Numbered from the stretch's first letter, positions 1 to 6,060 are shown. The stretch: 6,587 nt of DNA from Candidatus Helarchaeota archaeon (GCA_013375355.1 JABXJV010000203.1:1-6587), one strand, 5' to 3'. The notes: generated by a model from the letters alone, not told the origin. A program made the numbers and translations.

Positions 1-1
1 A

Positions 2-184
2 AAAAAGGCTCTAGGAATCCCTAATGAAATGCGTCTTATTACTCTTGTAAATGTTGGCAAGTGGTCTAAAGAAATAAACCCAGACCTTTCAGATTATCAG
101 AAATTAGGTGAAAAAAATAGACCTCCTCGTAAAAATTTAGAAGAATTTGTCTTTATTGATAAATATAATCAAAAATTTAAATAG
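2..184 (+). CDS. Nitroreductase-family protein, C-terminal end (partial, runs off left edge)
   Basis: This is an open frame of 60 codons ending at TAG; the true start lies outside the window. The peptide reads KALGIPNEMRLITLVNVGKW near its start and ends with PPRKNLEEFVFIDKYNQKFK. The pattern 'LGIP..-RLI.LV.VG' followed by a Pro/Arg-rich linker and 'RK.LEEFV..-KY' is the usual C-terminus of FMN-dependent nitroreductase-fold oxidoreductases, where the strand and tail complete the dimer. It resembles the C-terminus of the complete nitroreductase at 1657-2187 (RKPLSELVYLNKYDQKW), so the window holds two family members on opposite strands. The FMN-binding N-terminal half is not visible, so substrate and subfamily cannot be given. 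The family call rests only on these C-terminal motifs. Confidence 0.72.
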   Translation, partial: KKALGIPNEMRLITLVNVGKWSKEINPDLSDYQKLGEKNRPPRKNLEEFVFIDKYNQKFK

Positions 185-255
185 GAAATAATTTAATAGG
201 AATTCTAAATTTTAAGTAGAATAAGAATAATTGGGATGTTGGTGAAAAATCGCAA

Positions 256-477
256 ATGGAAAATAAAATTATATGTTCAAATTGCAAAGCCCCTGTAGAA
301 AAACCCCTAAATAAAGAACAATTTGTTTGTGAATATTGTGGCGCTTTAAATAGAGTAAATTTCAAATTTAAAAGTGAAGATACTTTCAAAAAGCTGCCCC
401 AAAAAAAATCCATAATTCCTGTGTTTATAATGATAATTCTTATGATTATAATGTCTTTAATAATCATTTTAATTTAA
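256..477 (+). CDS. Small zinc-ribbon protein with C-terminal membrane anchor
   Basis: This 73-residue protein has two CxxC knuckles, C7-x2-C10 and C25-x2-C28, separated by 14 residues, with a Gly right after C28. That is a classic rubredoxin-like zinc ribbon and should bind one Zn. A charged linker (about residues 36-51, Lys-rich) leads into one long hydrophobic segment at 53-73, which runs to the last residue. There is no N-terminal signal. The predicted topology is therefore tail-anchored, with the zinc ribbon in the cytoplasm. The ATG start is supported by GGTGA at 241-245, ten bases upstream; no other in-frame start fits. It follows the nitroreductase fragment by 71 bases on the same strand and converges with the methyltransferase gene. 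Function is unknown: zinc ribbons of this kind occur in nucleic-acid and protein-binding proteins. The gene call is strong and any specific role would be speculation. Confidence 0.8.
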   Translation: MENKIICSNCKAPVEKPLNKEQFVCEYCGALNRVNFKFKSEDTFKKLPQKKSIIPVFIMIILMIIMSLIIILI

Positions 478-483
478 AAAAAA
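476..483 (-). terminator. Oligo-T terminator candidate for the methyltransferase operon
   Basis: Read on the minus strand this is a run of eight T beginning nine bases after the methyltransferase stop codon (TGA, 494-492). Archaeal intrinsic termination depends mainly on such T runs. It overlaps the stop codon of the convergent zinc-ribbon gene, so the two genes would share a very short end region. Position and T run are seen; activity is inferred. Confidence 0.42.
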
Positions 484-491
484 CAATAAAT

Positions 492-1220
492 TCAGATTTT
501 TTTAATAATTGCAACATATACTGAATTTTTAGAATCAAAAAATTGTCCTAACTTCCAACTAGTCCCCTTAAGGATTTCTTTCATTTCTTTTTGAGAAACC
601 AATAAGTAATCAAACCATTCTCCAACATACTTTTCGAACCTTATCCTAATTCTTATTTGTCCTGGCATTCGACCTCGTTTCTTATTGAATTCTTGATATT
701 CGAGATGGGCAGGATTATCAGTTTTGTAAGGATCCCTAGTTTCTGCAATAATAAGAGCGTTTGGAGAAGTAATACTGAAGAATTTTTTCAATAATAATTT
801 TGCTTTTTTAAAGCTACCAAAAAGGCCAAAGTTATTACCAAACATAATTATAGTGTCAAAACGTTCTGGTTTGAGTTTTTCAATATCATCTATTGATAAG
901 ACCCTTGCTTTTTTTAAACCCCTTTCTTTACAAGTTTTAATGGCAAGTGGAGAAATATCTATTCCCAAAACATCAAATTCATTCTCTTGAAGATATAAAC
1001 TGTGTCTACCAGCTCCACAGCCGATATCTAGTATTTTACCTTTAGCAAATTTAATTGCTTCTTTTTCATGTTCTTGCCATTCTTCATACTTGGAAAAATA
1101 AATCTTGACGCCACCTGAAGCTCCAAAATACCCATCATCTCTCTCTACGATTTCGAAACTTTCTCTACCCTTAAAATGAGCCCAAATTTCTTGACCATAG
1201 GCATCTTTTTCTTGTTCCAT
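492..1220 (-). CDS. Class I SAM-dependent methyltransferase
   Basis: The product (242 residues from the ATG at 1220) should transfer a methyl group from S-adenosylmethionine to a small molecule or other acceptor in the cytoplasm. Motif I is [16 protein letters not shown] (residues 62-77), the glycine-rich SAM loop. The post-I acidic residue is in GIDIS (D88), which should bind the ribose hydroxyls. Motif III-like [15 protein letters not shown] lies at 121-135. The N-terminus carries an 'ERDDGYF' stretch (27-33) and a '[12 protein letters not shown]' segment often seen before motif I in this type of small methyltransferase. The C-terminal third has a basic '[11 protein letters not shown]' strand and a 'WFDYLLVS' segment that probably help form the substrate pocket. 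An in-frame GTG at 1229 would add three residues, but it lies inside the ribosome site. The gene is last in the four-gene minus-strand cluster, 15 bases after the cyclophilin-like gene. The fold is near certain; the substrate is not recognisable. Confidence 0.9.
   Translation of the reverse strand: MEQEKDAYGQEIWAHFKGRESFEIVERDDGYFGASGGVKIYFSKYEEWQEHEKEAIKFAKGKILDIGCGAGRHSLYLQENEFDVLGIDISPLAIKTCKERGLKKARVLSIDDIEKLKPERFDTIIMFGNNFGLFGSFKKAKLLLKKFFSITSPNALIIAETRDPYKTDNPAHLEYQEFNKKRGRMPGQIRIRIRFEKYVGEWFDYLLVSQKEMKEILKGTSWKLGQFFDSKNSVYVAIIKKI
497..503 (+). terminator. Oligo-T terminator candidate for the zinc-ribbon gene
   Basis: A run of seven T on the plus strand begins 20 bases after the stop of the zinc-ribbon gene and lies inside the 3' end of the convergent methyltransferase gene. 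With the opposite T run at 476-483 it would form a bidirectional termination region. No GC-rich stem precedes it, as is usual for archaeal T-tract terminators. A/T runs are common in this sequence, so confidence is moderate. Confidence 0.38.
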
Positions 1221-1225
1221 GAATT

Positions 1226-1230
1226 TCACC
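1226..1230 (-). promoter_or_regulatory. Ribosome binding site deciding the methyltransferase start
   Basis: On the minus strand GGTGA ends five bases before the ATG at 1220-1218. It matches the archaeal anti-Shine-Dalgarno sequence. The GTG at 1229-1227 is part of this site, so it is an unlikely start codon, and the ATG gives the better gene model. The site lies six to ten bases beyond the upstream gene's stop, consistent with translation within a polycistronic message. Confidence 0.6.
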
Positions 1231-1235
1231 TATAA

Positions 1236-1637
1236 TTATACTATTTTATCCATCAAAATTAAATCTCCATCCCGTAATTTAGGTAAAATTTCCATTCCTT
1301 GAACAATTTTTGCAAAAACATTAATAGGTTCTGCTGCTACAGGCTTTTCCCCTTTAGATAAAGGTGTCTTTCCAAAAAAGAGACAACATGCAGGATCCCT
1401 AGGCCAAAATGCAACATCCCCAATTTCTAATTCAATTTGAGTATTTTCATAACCGATTGATTTTAATGAATCTTGGAGATAAAAAAAGACTTCCTCACCC
1501 CAGGTTTGAACCGGGACTTTATATGTCATTGGAAGATATTCAAGAATCGCATCTACCGTATTTGGATTAAGATCTCTCCTTAGTTCCCCGAATATTTCAC
1601 CTAATTTTGTAATAAATTTAATTTTAATGGGTTTCAT
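1236..1637 (-). CDS. TM1367-like cyclophilin-fold protein (Cyclophil_like family, PF04126-type)
   Basis: This is a small cytoplasmic protein of 133 residues from the chosen ATG. Family landmarks appear in order: an N-terminal beta strand (KPIKIKF), 'TWGEEVFFYL' at about 45-54, 'EIGDVAFWP' at about 71-79, 'CCLFFGKTPLSKGEKPV' at about 84-100 and 'EPINVFAKIVQGME' at about 103-116. These match the pattern of archaeal/Thermotoga proteins such as TM1367, which adopt a cyclophilin-like barrel but have no established prolyl isomerase activity. The frame is open to an ATG at 1682 that would add 15 residues (148 total) and overlap the nitroreductase by 26 bases. I prefer 1637 because the family fold begins at that Met and the total length is then usual. 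Neither start has a clear ribosome site, so translational coupling to the nitroreductase (19 bases away) is likely. The role is unknown; a small-ligand-binding role is a reasonable inference. Confidence 0.82.
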   Translation of the reverse strand: MKPIKIKFITKLGEIFGELRRDLNPNTVDAILEYLPMTYKVPVQTWGEEVFFYLQDSLKSIGYENTQIELEIGDVAFWPRDPACCLFFGKTPLSKGEKPVAAEPINVFAKIVQGMEILPKLRDGDLILMDKIV

Positions 1638-1656
1638 TATTGTTCTGTCATTTCTA

Positions 1657-2187
1657 TTAAGATACAATCCATTTCTGGTCATATTTATTCAAATATACTA
1701 ATTCAGAGAGTGGTTTACGAGATCTTTTCGCTTCTTTTTCGGTGTGATATCCTAAAGCTACAACCGCCATGAGCTCAAAACTCTCAGGGACGTTTAAAAT
1801 CCGCTCTACTTCCTGCCTCTTGTTTAAAATTTCACCAAGCCAAACTCCTCCCAAATTGAGATTATGAATAGCTAAGAGAATGTTTTGAATAGCAGCACCT
1901 ATTGCCTGTACATCTTTTACATAATTATATCCCTCTTTTTTATCATAAAATACAGCAATACAAAGTGGTGCATTCTGAATTATTTGTGAATAATGAGTCT
2001 GTGCTGCGACTTCCTCTTTAGTTTGTGAATCTTTAATGATAATAAATTTCCAGGGCTGATTATTAAGACCTGATGGTGCCCATCGTGCATTATCGAGAAT
2101 TTCTTGAATTAGTTCATCAGGAATGTTATCTGATTTAAATTTTCTTATACTGAAACGTTCCTTTATCTTTTTATTGATTTCCAACAT
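1657..2187 (-). CDS. FMN-dependent nitroreductase-family oxidoreductase
   Basis: This complete 176-residue member of the nitroreductase fold should be a homodimeric FMN enzyme using NAD(P)H. The FMN phosphate motif is R11-x-S13-x-R15 ('RFSIRKF'). 'APSGLNNQPWKF' (37-48) is the conserved flavin-contact loop with the Asn/Gln-Pro-Trp core. The segment 'AIGAAIQNILLAIHNLNLGG' (95-114), then VWLGE, is the central helix and Gly loop binding the isoalloxazine ring. The tail 'RKPLSELVYLNKY' completes the dimer. Length is typical of the short subfamily, so no extra domain is expected. The ATG is preceded by AAGGAAGG about five bases upstream, a clear ribosome site. It overlaps the transporter gene by 17 bases and precedes the cyclophilin-like gene by 19 bases, so it belongs to the same message. 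Substrates in this family include quinones, nitroaromatics, flavins and halogenated tyrosines, and the sequence does not choose among them. Confidence 0.92.
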   Translation of the reverse strand: MLEINKKIKERFSIRKFKSDNIPDELIQEILDNARWAPSGLNNQPWKFIIIKDSQTKEEVAAQTHYSQIIQNAPLCIAVFYDKKEGYNYVKDVQAIGAAIQNILLAIHNLNLGGVWLGEILNKRQEVERILNVPESFELMAVVALGYHTEKEAKRSRKPLSELVYLNKYDQKWIVS

Positions 2188-3157
2188 CCAAACCTTCCTT
2201 TCTTTCTCTGACTATAATATAAATTGAAATTATAATTATTATTAACCCCAATAAATGAAAAATAGTAAAAATCTCTCCAAGAAATATTGCGAAAAACGCC
2301 GTGACTATTGGAGTAGGTGAGGCAATAACAGATGCTTTTGAAACCTCCACAAAACAGATAAGTTTATACCAACAAAATAAATCGAACCCATAGATCGCTC
2401 CCATTGCTATAAAAAAGAATATATTAATTGGTTCAAATAAGAGGTTAATTTTTTCAGGGAAAAGAATAGGCTGAAAAATAAGATGAAATAAGAAATATGA
2501 ACTCAATAAAATAGATCCACTTAAACCATTTCTTATAAATACAAGTTGAACTGGTGTAGCTTCATTATTAACTAATAGAGGCTTAGTAATTGCATGGGCT
2601 AACATCCATAAAGTTGTTGTTATAAATATTATTAATACACCCACATTAAACTCAAGTAAATTAAATGATCCCTCAGTTATAGCCAGAGTTACTCCAAATA
2701 AGAGAACAAATGAAAATATTATCTGTGTTATACTAACTTCTTCTTTATTTATAAGATACCCGAATAATAAGCCAAAAATTACTGTAGTTTTTTGTGCTAA
2801 TGCTCCATTAATTGATCCAGCAAGTTCAAATCCTAAATAAAATAAAAATTGGGATATAGAAAAATTGATTCCAATATACATCAATAAGCGTTTATGCTTT
2901 TTCCAAACATATAAGAGAGAATTTACTTCACTTTTTTCTTCCGGATTCTCTTCTTTACATGAGTCTAAGGTGTTTTTTTCAATCTTCATGATCGGAAAAA
3001 AAATTAGCGCTTGTATAATGCATGTCATAGCTGCAAATATATATGCATCTAACACTGCCGGTCTTGAATTTGCAATTATAGGTTGAAGTCCTATTAGAAT
3101 AACCATTATGGTTCCGAAAAAAATTCCTTTTTTTAAATTTTCATTTTGCATTGACAT
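2171..3157 (-). CDS. EamA/DMT-superfamily transporter, ten membrane segments
   Basis: This is a 328-residue integral membrane protein, the usual EamA length. About ten hydrophobic segments are visible: 11-29, 38-57, 91-110, 115-136, 144-161, 170-190, 204-228, 244-266, 271-294 and 298-316, giving the two five-helix repeats of the drug/metabolite transporter superfamily. Signature-like stretches are 'GALAQKTTVIFGLLFGYLINKEEVS' across the fourth segment (split 118-142) and its counterpart 'KASVIASPTPIVTAFFAIFLGE' (274-295) in the second repeat, both ending in the conserved acidic residue before the next helix. An unusually long charged loop (about 58-90, rich in Glu and Lys) joins segments 2 and 3. 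The likely role is small-metabolite export or import across the cytoplasmic membrane; substrate unknown. It appears to be the first gene of the four-gene cluster. The ATG at 3157 has no clear ribosome site, and a second ATG two codons later is possible, so a leaderless transcript may be used. Confidence 0.9.
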   Translation of the reverse strand: MSMQNENLKKGIFFGTIMVILIGLQPIIANSRPAVLDAYIFAAMTCIIQALIFFPIMKIEKNTLDSCKEENPEEKSEVNSLLYVWKKHKRLLMYIGINFSISQFLFYLGFELAGSINGALAQKTTVIFGLLFGYLINKEEVSITQIIFSFVLLFGVTLAITEGSFNLLEFNVGVLIIFITTTLWMLAHAITKPLLVNNEATPVQLVFIRNGLSGSILLSSYFLFHLIFQPILFPEKINLLFEPINIFFFIAMGAIYGFDLFCWYKLICFVEVSKASVIASPTPIVTAFFAIFLGEIFTIFHLLGLIIIIISIYIIVRERKEGLDVGNQ

Positions 3158-3285
3158 TTCTTGAAACGATGGAGAAATAAAGCTTTGGATAATTTATTCA
3201 ATATTAAGTCTTTTAATATGAAATATGCTCACAATAAAGCATCCAGTCCATCTAACGAGTCGGAATCTATTTTTTTGCGTTTTAA
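3158..3285 (-). promoter_or_regulatory. Non-coding gap with weak promoter candidate for the transporter operon
   Basis: This gap of 128 bases separates the M28 peptidase stop from the transporter start on the same strand. It contains no reading frame of note. Read on the minus strand it is A/T-rich, with two TATA-like elements: GCTTTATTT (about 3183-3175), placed suitably for a leaderless start at 3157, and GAATAAATTATCC further upstream. No clear T-run terminator follows the peptidase gene, so read-through from it is possible. The base composition makes such TATA-like matches common. Confidence 0.22.
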
Positions 3286-4932
3286 TCAGGTTTTTTTTAC
3301 CACATATACATATTTCTCTGAAGAATATTCATTCCCATAATTATCTATTAGTGTAAGTTTAACTTTATGTTTACCAATTCGTCGAAATCTATATGGACAA
3401 ATACCTGCATGCAGTTCTAATTTATCAATATTCCATTTAATATCGAGTATAATTCTATCAGTACAAATGTAAGAAGTTAAGTACAGTAGAGTTGTGGTGC
3501 CTTTAACAACTGGATTTGGAGTTATATTAAAATTGAAATAGACTGACCCACGTTTACTGGGTTCGGGTTTTTTTGGTATATTTATTCCTTTTCTATCAGC
3601 ATTTTTTATAATATCAGTTGGTATATGATGTAATTTATTCAAAATTTCAACGTGAGCTCTTGTAGTACGTTCTAATTGCTCGGGTAAGACCTTGTCCGCT
3701 GTGTCTTCAATTGTATGATAAAAAATTCCCTTTCCGATTATCATTAAACTAGGAACATTATTTGCGACTAAGGGTCCTAGATCAGAAAATGGTCCCATTA
3801 CAGCATTTACATGCGACATTGGACTATAACGAATGAGTTCATGTTTAATGACTGCTTCATAAATTATATCATAAAGAATTTGATTATTCGTAGTGAATAA
3901 AGCTTTGGATTCATCCAAACCTGTTTCTACTACACCCCTACTTGGACTTTCAAGGATATATCCTTTAGATCCAAATCCGTCTAGCATGCAAAATGTCGTT
4001 ATTTTATTAAACCAAGCCTTGTGTTTCCCAGCAAAATCAATTACTCCAATAGAGCCATTTTCATGCCCCGCAAATCCAACAAAGATCATTGTTTTTTTTC
4101 TGTCATTTTGGTTAATTTGGCTGTAAAAGTCAGCTAGTTCTATGAAACCAGCATTTGCACCTGCGTTATCTATAGCACCGTCAAACCAAGAATCTATATG
4201 GGTTCCAACCAAAATAATTTCATCTTCTTTTTTACCAGGTAAGGTTCCTATTAAATTATCAGTCATTGCAGGTTTGATTTCGGTATCTAAAAGCAGGTTA
4301 GCTTTAATTTCTTCTTCCGTTTGGAGTAATGCTTTTAAGTAATTTCCTGATTCAAAACCGATATGTAGAGCTGGAATTGAACCACTCTCAAGATTTGAAT
4401 CTTTAAGAGTTTGATGTCTTGTTGCATATTCAGCAAAAATTGTATTAGGAGGAGGATCATCAATTGAAATTAAGCCAATAGCACCATCTTTTCTTGCTCT
4501 TTCATAAGATCTATGAAAATCCATGGTCGGATAAAAAGACATCATACGATTAGAATCGATCAAGACAATTTTACCACGAACATCTTGCTTTTTAAATTCT
4601 TTTGGAGTTCCCCATCCTACATGAACTAATTCTGCTTCGGTTCCACCCTTATCTGATGCTTTAGTATGCCAAAAAGGAAAACATTCAATTTTCATTTCTT
4701 TACTTGGTAAAGATTCACATTTAACTGTTAATTCCCATTTTTTAGGTTCATATAACAACATTTCAAATGGTTCTAATCTAGTTTCTTCAAATCCAAATTG
4801 ATTTAATTTTTTTAAAATGAAATTTGCTGATTCATGATGTTCTTTAGTTCCCGCTCTTCGCCAGCCAATTTTGATAAAATCCATCATGTAATCATATAAA
4901 CGCGATCCTGTTATTTCTTCTACTGATTTCAT
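3286..4932 (-). CDS. M28-family zinc metallopeptidase with PA domain and C-terminal PKD-like domain
   Basis: This 548-residue protein has an aminopeptidase/carboxypeptidase-type M28 core split by a PA-like insert. The PA region (about 95-215) shows 'ELVHVGWGTP' and 'DVRGKIVLIDS'. The catalytic core follows: H245 in 'GTHIDSWFDGAIDNAG' with supporting D247, bridging D255, E291 in 'FAGHENGSIG', D318 in 'CMLDGFG' and H406 in 'FYHTIEDTADKVLPEQ'. Spacing matches the five metal ligands of M28 enzymes such as glutamate carboxypeptidase II. The residue before E291 is His290, whereas the family normally has the general-base Glu there. From about 460 to 548 lies a beta-rich PKD/Ig-like domain ending 'GKHKVKLTLIDNYGNEY'. 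No signal peptide or membrane segment is seen, so it should be cytoplasmic unless exported another way. The ATG has GGAG at 4944-4941, eight bases upstream. The likely role is peptide hydrolysis with two zinc ions; activity is uncertain because of His290. Confidence 0.9.
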   Translation of the reverse strand: MKSVEEITGSRLYDYMMDFIKIGWRRAGTKEHHESANFILKKLNQFGFEETRLEPFEMLLYEPKKWELTVKCESLPSKEMKIECFPFWHTKASDKGGTEAELVHVGWGTPKEFKKQDVRGKIVLIDSNRMMSFYPTMDFHRSYERARKDGAIGLISIDDPPPNTIFAEYATRHQTLKDSNLESGSIPALHIGFESGNYLKALLQTEEEIKANLLLDTEIKPAMTDNLIGTLPGKKEDEIILVGTHIDSWFDGAIDNAGANAGFIELADFYSQINQNDRKKTMIFVGFAGHENGSIGVIDFAGKHKAWFNKITTFCMLDGFGSKGYILESPSRGVVETGLDESKALFTTNNQILYDIIYEAVIKHELIRYSPMSHVNAVMGPFSDLGPLVANNVPSLMIIGKGIFYHTIEDTADKVLPEQLERTTRAHVEILNKLHHIPTDIIKNADRKGINIPKKPEPSKRGSVYFNFNITPNPVVKGTTTLLYLTSYICTDRIILDIKWNIDKLELHAGICPYRFRRIGKHKVKLTLIDNYGNEYSSEKYVYVVKKT

Positions 4933-4994
4933 TTTTTTAACTCCAATAAATAAAAAGAATTAATAAATAACCATAAATGCCTTGTAATGTATCC

Positions 4995-5003
4995 TATTAA
5001 ATA
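4995..5003. promoter_or_regulatory. Candidate TATA element in the divergent promoter region
   Basis: TATTAAATA lies between the divergent peptidase (start 4932) and winged-helix/membrane gene (about 5058). On the plus strand it sits about 40-50 bases before the GGTGA site at 5044, leaving room for a start of transcription near 5025. On the minus strand it reads TATTTAATA, about 65 bases before the peptidase ATG. The near-palindrome could serve either direction. The whole 4933-5057 interval contains no other recognisable feature and is very A/T-rich, so this is a weak call. Confidence 0.27.
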
Positions 5004-5043
5004 AGTCTATACCAAAATAGTATTTTAGCTTTAAAAAACACAA

Positions 5044-5048
5044 GGTGA
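5044..5048 (+). promoter_or_regulatory. Ribosome binding site before a non-standard start
   Basis: AAGGTGAG spans 5042-5049, with GGTGA at 5044-5048, as good a match to the archaeal anti-Shine-Dalgarno sequence as the sites before 256 and 1220. It is followed at ordinary spacing by in-frame ATA (5055, six bases) and ATT (5058, nine bases), but by no in-frame ATG, GTG or TTG until 5316. It supports translation of the long frame from here rather than from 5316. Confidence 0.5.
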
Positions 5049-5057
5049 GTATTAATA

Positions 5058-5978
5058 ATTCCAGATTTAGAAGAAGAAAGGCTCCATAAATTAAAAAATG
5101 AAGTAAAAGCTATTTTATCAAAAAAAATATACAAAGAAATAACATTTGAAAGAATAGCATATAAGCTCGATATTGATAAACAAATTGCGCAAGATTTAGT
5201 TGAGGAAATTTTAATTTCAGACGAAATTGATGGAGAAATTTCTGGAGATAAAGTAATTTTAAAAATAAGTGAAGATTATTCCATCTTCCTTATTTTTTGG
5301 CTTTTAATTTTTTCAATGGTCGTTGTTACTTATAATTTTACAATCTTGAATCCAATTAAAGGAACATTTTTAACCAATTTTGATTTATGGATTGAATTCA
5401 TTTTAATTCCTTATACCGTGATTGGAGTGACCTATTTAATGACCAGAAATATTTTTAAAACTATTAAAATGCTTGTTGTCACTCTCTTAATTATCAATTT
5501 AGTATACGATTGGTCTTTTATCGGTTTTTCTTTTATTTTAGGAATTCCTCTTTTTTGGGATATTAATCAACCCAGAGTTCCTTATGGATTTTATGCTTAT
5601 GAAATATCATATCTTACTTATTTCATAATTTCAATCATTCTGTTTATTCTTGGGATTATCACAAATAAATATGCAAAGAAATATTACAACTTGGCGATTC
5701 CGTTCACCATTTTTGCACTGGGAGTAGTTCCTATGATCGTTGTCTTTTATCAAAATGATGATATGATTTGGCTAATACTTTTTATGCTCCAACCAAATCT
5801 CCTTAATTTCGTATTAAATAGAACTATTACAATAGAAAATATTGAAAATTTTTACAACTACGATCTCTTAATCATCATTAGTCAAATAATAACTGCAATT
5901 ATTGGGTCATTGATAACTTTAATTATTTATTTTATTGAAAGAAGGAAAAATCCTAACACTTCATGTACTACTACTTAA
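5058..5978 (+). CDS. Winged-helix domain fused to a multi-pass membrane protein; probable ATT (or ATA) start
   Basis: From ATT at 5058 the frame gives 306 residues. Residues 3-70 form a compact charged domain: helix 'DLEEERLHKLKNEVKAIL', then 'ITFERIAYKLDIDKQIAQDL' (28-47) as a helix-turn-helix pair, then 'GEISGDKVILKI' (59-70) as the wing hairpin. This is the layout of a winged helix similar to those in PCI-type and MarR-type proteins. About seven hydrophobic segments follow: near 74-94, 111-129, 136-151 (perhaps with 155-166), 181-202, 211-231, 236-254 and 269-292, ending in a short basic tail. The first ATG in frame is at 5316 (220 residues), but it has only T-rich sequence upstream, would cut through the first membrane segment and would discard the winged helix. 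The frame is closed by TGA at 5046-5048. I do not recognise a named family. A membrane-bound regulator or a protein-interaction adaptor are possible roles. The coding frame is firm; the exact start is not. Confidence 0.72.
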   Translation: MPDLEEERLHKLKNEVKAILSKKIYKEITFERIAYKLDIDKQIAQDLVEEILISDEIDGEISGDKVILKISEDYSIFLIFWLLIFSMVVVTYNFTILNPIKGTFLTNFDLWIEFILIPYTVIGVTYLMTRNIFKTIKMLVVTLLIINLVYDWSFIGFSFILGIPLFWDINQPRVPYGFYAYEISYLTYFIISIILFILGIITNKYAKKYYNLAIPFTIFALGVVPMIVVFYQNDDMIWLILFMLQPNLLNFVLNRTITIENIENFYNYDLLIIISQIITAIIGSLITLIIYFIERRKNPNTSCTTT

Positions 5979-6060
5979 CTATCATGGACATAAAATATAA
6001 GGCACAAAATTGACCCCTTTACATTTTAATTCTAATTATTAAAATCGAAAAACAAACATA

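Larger units (their letters stand above)
492..3157 (-). other. Predicted four-gene operon: transporter, nitroreductase, cyclophilin-like, methyltransferase
   Basis: The genes read in the same direction with a 17-base overlap, a 19-base gap and a 15-base gap, leaving no room for internal promoters outside coding sequence. A T run follows the last stop codon. Co-transcription is therefore likely. The mix of a metabolite transporter, a flavin reductase, a small cyclophilin-fold protein and a methyltransferase suggests handling of one small compound, but that is inference. Confidence 0.7.

Noticed and set aside
177..467. Minus-strand frame of 96 residues opposite the zinc-ribbon gene
   Set aside because: It is antisense to a gene with clear CxxC motifs, a ribosome site and a membrane anchor; its own product has no recognisable domain and no ribosome site.
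1227..1229. GTG start for the methyltransferase
   Set aside because: The GTG is part of the GGTGA ribosome site that serves the ATG nine bases downstream.
2865..3086. Plus-strand frame inside the transporter gene
   Set aside because: It mirrors the hydrophobic codons of a well-supported EamA gene and shows no independent signal.
3176..3910. Exact 15-base repeat AATAAAGCTTTGGAT at about 3176-3190 and 3896-3910
   Set aside because: One copy is intergenic and the other is inside peptidase coding sequence; a match of this length in an AT-rich window can arise by chance and there are no further copies.
3893..4342. Two plus-strand frames (3893-4126 and 4142-4342) inside the peptidase gene
   Set aside because: Both lie opposite the catalytic core of the M28 gene, whose motifs are conserved on the other strand; the products look like random antisense translation.
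5045..5089. Alternative reading from GTG at 5045 in another frame
   Set aside because: It stops after 14 codons (VSINNSRFRRRKAP), and its start codon would lie inside the ribosome site; it only matters if a sequencing indel is present.
6023..6045. Inverted repeat ATTTTAAT / ATTAAAAT with a seven-base spacer
   Set aside because: It is made only of A and T, so it would form a very weak hairpin, and it is not followed closely by a T run; chance occurrence is likely.
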